DNA of 64,000 nt from Argentina anserina. Taxonomy: Eukaryota > Streptophyta > Magnoliopsida > Rosales > Rosaceae. Positions 59,341-64,000 of this stretch are shown piece by piece. The notes under the pieces are model-generated. The model was not told the origin of the DNA, did not search any database, and saw only the letters and a list, made by a program, of their open reading frames with translations. The stretch lies in the NCBI RefSeq assembly GCF_933775445.1, contig NC_065877.1, positions 24,552,001-24,616,000 of the forward strand. The letters are read 5' to 3'. Within the stretch, counting starts at the first letter, position 1. Each line of letters begins with the position of its first letter. The translations under genes were made by a program, and so were the position numbers.

Positions 59341-61534
59341 TTCTTATGGAAGCCTTAACCCCTATTGTCAAATTGGATTGCATTATAACAAAGCCCCAAG
59401 TATTATTGCATGTGCTTGAAACTTCTTTTATAGAAAATGATAGCTTTGACATCTAGTCTATGAGCTAATGTAGGCCTGCCATAAGAACAGATAAACACTG
59501 ATATTATATCTTCCATGTTGCTGGTAAGGTTAATGAAAAGTGGTCGAAAGGTTGAAAGTGGCTTGACAAAATGAGACAATTTTGTGGTGCTAATAGAACT
59601 GATGCTTGCAGGGTGTATGTAAGTTGGTCCCGATGGTGATTGCAAAGATATGAGATCACCTTGATATATATGTTCAAGGGAGAGGTTAGCTGCTAGAATC
59701 ATGGTTTAAACCAAGGTATGAGGTTCAATCCTTAACAAATTTGGAAAAATGTTGCTAGTGATGAGGTTATTCTTTGTGGCCTATTTTGTTCAGTTAAAGT
59801 CTCTTGGTGAGATAGCTTTCAGAGATTGAATGATAGGGCTCTTAATTTCTTCACTCAATATAGAAGCCTGAATATTGGATGAATAAATTTGATATTCATG
59901 GTTTTCTTGAATGCTTTTTACATGAACTCAAGGCTTGAAGTCTCATAGACAACATTATTGAGCAATAAACATGTGATGCAATGAGCATTAGCATGTTTAT
60001 CAAGAGGAATTGCATCTGATGCCTGAGTATAAGTGGTAAAGTATGAGCAGTCTGAGGTTGAGCATGGAAATCTTTTTGAGAAAATAGTGCTGCTGGTAAG
60101 AAAGCTGAGACAGAAACACGGCCTAGTCTCCAGCAGAGTCGCCAAATATAAGAGGGGGTTTTGTCGAGGTTGTACAACAGTGATATTAGCATGGCCGACC
60201 CTAAAAATGATCACCCATTGTCTGAGTTAGCGAAGACTAGGCCCAACAAGCCTTGAAAGACAAAGAAGTCCTAGGAAACTTGTTGTTGTGTTCGTCCCAG
60301 CAGCTCATCCATTCCTTATTCACGGCAGTGGCCAGGCATGGCTTATATTGCAGTAAGTAAATGACTTATATTATTGTCAATAAAGGGCTTGGCAAAAGTG
60401 TATTTGGCGTGGGAGTTGAAAAAACATGAGTTTCAGAAAGAAGAGATTACAACAATGGTGTCAAGGTGGTTTTGGCTTGTGAAATATGGGATTTGGGACT
60501 GAGAGGATTTGGAAAGGATGGAAAACTAAGGGAGATTGAGCATGGAAAGAAGAAGTGCGCTAGAGAGCTTGCTAGCTCACCCCTAATCTGATCTCCCCCT
60601 CTCTTGGTTAACGACATAAGGTATTTATATACTGTCCCAACAGTTAAATGAATCTTGGTTTAGTGCTTAGACTATTGGGTAAAGGCATGAATTGGTTAAA
60701 AGCATGTATCATACTTGATAATAAATTAAATTTTGTCTAGAGGTGGTGAAATATTTTTGTAGATTTCATGGCAGAAAATCTGCTACTGGGACAACTTTGC
60801 AGGATTTTGCTGTGCTGCTGGGAATATGTTTATTTAAGCGATTTTATGTGGGCTTGGCTTTTTAATTAGTTATGAAGGATTTAGGCATGGGCTTTTCTCT
60901 TCTTCTTTACCCGTATTAAGATTTAGGACGCCAGGCATGAATTTTAGTCTCAAGCACAAAATTACCGACGAGTCTAAACCTAATAATGGGTCTCATACGT
61001 TTCTGTTACCTTCCACACTACACCCATTATTGTAAGCCCCAAGTGCATGAATGTGGCTTGGATCACGTGCATGACTTGATGATTACAAGCGTATTTAACA
61101 TAGAAATACAAATTGGGCTCAAAAATGCATTAGAGCTGATATGTGGATTTTTAGGCATCAACAATATCTTTCACATATTACAAGCATAAGTTCATTTATA
61201 TATCATAAATAATACCTAGAAAGGATTGTAGGTATTGTTTTCATTTAAGAAATTATAGAACCACAAGAAAAAAACCAATATTTGTCTTCCTGACCAATAT
61301 TCCCCTTGAATGACGAATTCAAAGATAACAAAAGCTGCTAGGATCAGCTTTTCCAGGAATATCAAAATCAATTAAGCAAAAAACAAATCTCAATTCACAA
61401 TATATGTCTAGGATAATGAAAAAAAAACGCAGAACCTGAATCCCAAATATGAAATTCAAGAGAAAAAAAAATCAGAACAGAAAAACGAACGAAAATGGAG
61501 AAGAAAATGGAGGAAGAGGAATTACAAAAGAAGC
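59341..61534. other. No gene recognised; possible old LTR-element sequence
   Basis: Near 60120-60180 the text CCAGCAGAGTCGCCAAATAT resembles a conserved non-coding region of plant Gypsy elements. No domain or boundary was found. Frames at 59403-59702 and 59896-60192 have no recognisable homology. Confidence 0.3.
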
Positions 61535-61535
61535 A

Positions 61536-61537
<2 letters not shown>

Positions 61538-61592
<55 letters not shown>

Positions 61593-61594
61593 AG
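61538..61594. repeat. (GA)n microsatellite
   Basis: About 28 GA units with one interruption. On the minus strand it is a CT tract just downstream of a possible small exon. Confidence 0.9.
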
Positions 61595-61606
61595 CTATTA
61601 CCTGAA

Positions 61607-61666
61607 CATGAAGTAGAGAATGAGGCAGACGAAGATGAATTCGGCTGTCGAAGAAGAGGGTAGAAC
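61607..61666 (-). other. Possible first exon of an unidentified transcript
   Basis: On the minus strand an ATG at 61666 opens a Ser-rich frame that reaches a plausible donor (CAG/GTAATAG) near 61606. A CT repeat and a pyrimidine-rich stretch follow, which looks like a plant leader. No downstream coding exon was found, so this may be a remnant promoter or leader. Confidence 0.25.
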
Positions 61667-61740
61667 ATGATTAATCATAAATTATTTGGACATTTTGGGA
61701 ATGAAAATTTGATTCAAGGTTCATCTGTAACGAATACTTA

Positions 61741-63854
61741 GGGGGGCGTATTCAATTAAGAATTTGTTAGATTTTTTTTGTATTTGAAAAGTTTGTGGGT
61801 ACTCAATTTAGATTTTAAAAAATCCTTAAACTTTTGTTGGTATTCAATTAGGACTTTAAATAATCTGTTCAATTCTGATGGTATTCAAAACTCAATCAAC
61901 TCTTAAGGATTCTAATATCTCATAGATTTTGTAAGATTCTTTAGTGTTTGATATAAATAGCTAAGCCCTAGAGAAATCTGGCCACAACGCAAGAGATTTT
62001 CATGTATTCTCTGTCTCTCTCATTTTGAAGATGAAACGTCAACATCAGAAGGAAGGAGAAGACGAACTGACGTTAATCAACCTCAATGTTTCTCTGTTCT
62101 CCTAACAAATGTACTTTTCTCTTCTGATTTTGATTTCCTCTTTGTTATTGTACTAAGCTTGTTTTGAATTTATTTGATTAGTTTATTTCTTATGTGGGAA
62201 TATATAATCTGTCTTTGTAATAGGTTGAGATCTAGTCATTTGATTGAGTATTGTGTTAGATCGATGATTGAAAATACATGTTAGGCTTTCTATTTTAGAT
62301 TTAGGTTTCTCTATTTCTAGTCTTATTTACCTATGTTTTTTGTCTCGTATGATACTGGTTTAATGCCAATGCCAATGGTAAGGAGCAAAAAGGGTTCAAT
62401 ACTAGCTATTCTTGTATATGAGCTTGGAGATGAGGGATTAGAAGGTTCTCATGATCTGTTTGGAACTTCGAATCATAATTGAAGGCTTGATATGTCCAGA
62501 TTAATTTTCTCTACTGTAGGACTATTGTTGAAAGTCCTAATGTTAATGATGTTGGTTTGGTGATTTTGGAATTAAAAGCTCCATTATTTATTCTGTTAGG
62601 AACTTAAAATCTACTGTAATTGTTTGAATGTAATATCATGATTATGAGTCAAATGGTTATGGACTGATGTTCATCTATTAGAAACCCAAAACAAGTTAAA
62701 TGATGATTTTATATACAGTCCATGTTGGATGTATTGCAAATTATTGTTGCTAAAACTATGGAAAATTTATGATTATTGTCTAATATAAAACAAAAAAGAA
62801 TGTGAAGAATTTTTTTCTTAATTGATCACTGATTTAGTTTACAATTAACCTTTATACAACTCGATCCAATTATGGTCTAGAATCGAGCATTCTAATATAT
62901 TGACAGCTACCTTTTTGACATTCACCAGAATCAATTGTCTGGTATGATGTGACTGCTTCCTTCTGTGATTTATTTCATTCAACACTTAAATCTTAGTACA
63001 TCACAGGAGTGACCGACATTCATAGAAGACCTAACACACAAACTTTGAATTCAAATTTTTATTGTCTCATCCTCTTCATTATAATGGACAGGTATAGATC
63101 CTTTGTTTGAACCTGGAATTGAAACTACAAAAAGAAGACTTCGAGGCTTTCTTAGTTTGGTGATCCGGTGAGAGAGTTATTAGAACACATAGGCCATGAT
63201 AGGAGCACAAGGAGCTTAGCCGCAGGAGAGAATAAAATCAGGTTTGACATACACTCCAGGAGGGACCAAAAAAAGGTTCAAATTGAAAAGCTTAAAAGAC
63301 AAAATGAATGATGTTGTTGGAGAGAGCAGCTTGGTTTTTGGTGTTGGAAGAGATGCCCCTAGTGACAATCTAGGTGCCACTGGCATCGACTAATGGCTAG
63401 TCGGAGACGACAATGTGTACTAGCACTTCTCCTCAATAGATGATTTAGGCAGTAGTGTTTGTGTTGAAAACTAATCAACTAGTGTGTTTGTGAACAATAT
63501 ATGGTTGAGCCATTTTGTGGCTTGGTTTTGTATCTTAGGCAATGTAAGCTGGTTCATTTGGACAAAAAAATGGCTTCTTTAGGTTTAGGCATGCAAAGAA
63601 CAAAAACGTATATTGTTTTTGTACATCTTGTATTGATAATATTGAAATACAACCCGATATCATTCGTTAATCTTTTATATTATTTATTGTTATTATAAGT
63701 CTGTAGCCTTATTAAATCCAAAGGAACACAAGCAAATCAATCTAATAAAGTATATTAAAATTTATATGGAATCGAAACAATCTATAGTCATAAAATCCAT
63801 GGATTATGTAAAGTCAACCAGATTCTTTTAAAATTTAGATTGAATACAACCCCC
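61741..63854. mobile_element. Tourist-like (PIF/Harbinger) element, TSD TTA
   Basis: Left tip GGGGGGCGTATTCAATT; the right tip reverse-complements to GGGGGTTGTATTCAATC. TTA lies on both sides (61738-61740 and 63855-63857). It is 2114 bp. Subterminal zones at both ends contain further ATTCAATT/AGATTTT words. No transposase frame was recognised, so it is non-autonomous or heavily decayed. Confidence 0.88.
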
Positions 63855-63857
63855 TTA

Positions 63858-64000
63858 GTCTGCTCTCCAAAATCAAGACGGAGGATTGATTCCTGAAAAT
63901 TAGGTGGGACCCATGTCGATTTCATTTTGGATAAGGTTAGTAAACGGCATTTTTAAAGGAAACGGAATGACTCCGGAGGGAATCATTCACTTTACTGGTA
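63858..64000. other. Window end, nothing recognised
   Basis: Too short to assign. Confidence 0.3.

Noticed and set aside
1..64000. tRNA, rRNA, snRNA or known miRNA genes
   Set aside because: None could be supported by eye; a tRNAscan/Infernal search would settle this.

Overview
This is a window of nuclear DNA from a flowering plant, a eudicot. The evidence is AT-rich non-coding DNA, short GT-AG introns, a GLABRA2 orthologue, a plant class II O-methyltransferase and many plant transposon families. The family could not be fixed from the sequence. Four host genes are supported: three on the minus strand and one on the plus strand. The remainder is largely transposon-derived or holds no gene I can recognise.

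Region by region: 1-5.5 kb holds an 11-exon HD-ZIP class IV gene, GLABRA2-like, encoding 764 residues when the exons I marked are joined. 5.5-19 kb has no recognisable gene. It contains a complete miniature retrotransposon (TRIM) at 11.65-12.0 kb and an old tandem duplication of non-coding sequence (9.1-10.9 kb and 13.0-14.8 kb). 19.2-20.06 kb is an intronless gene for the SNAP43 subunit of the snRNA-activating complex. A solo LTR sits only about 165 bp upstream of its start codon.

20.2-38 kb is a transposon nest. A decayed Copia element is interrupted by a CACTA element (24623-30055, TSD GAC), which is itself interrupted by a solo LTR (TSD ACTCT). Two further solo LTRs lie beside it, followed by a plastid ndhB fragment, several MITEs, a Helitron-like end and a pseudogene remnant of an O-methyltransferase. 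38.5-39.7 kb is an apparently intact two-exon O-methyltransferase gene.

40-43.3 kb has G-rich MITEs, an orphan cysteine-rich exon and a small secreted cysteine-rich peptide gene. The 3' end of that peptide gene runs into the end of a second Copia element. That Copia element (minus strand, about 43.27-54.09 kb) is split by two more solo LTRs, each carrying its own MITE. A PIF/Harbinger element with a transposase and a Myb/SANT-like partner gene follows (54.1-57.1 kb), both broken by nonsense codons or frameshifts. 57-61.7 kb shows no gene. A Tourist-like element with TTA target duplications fills 61.74-63.85 kb.

The host genes do not form a functional cluster. The main message of the window is its insertion history: five solo LTRs with visible target-site duplications and no full-length LTR element. 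I found no clearly new biological system. The items most worth a second look are the cysteine-rich peptide locus, the CACTA element with gene-like cargo, and the solo LTR next to the SNAP43 gene.
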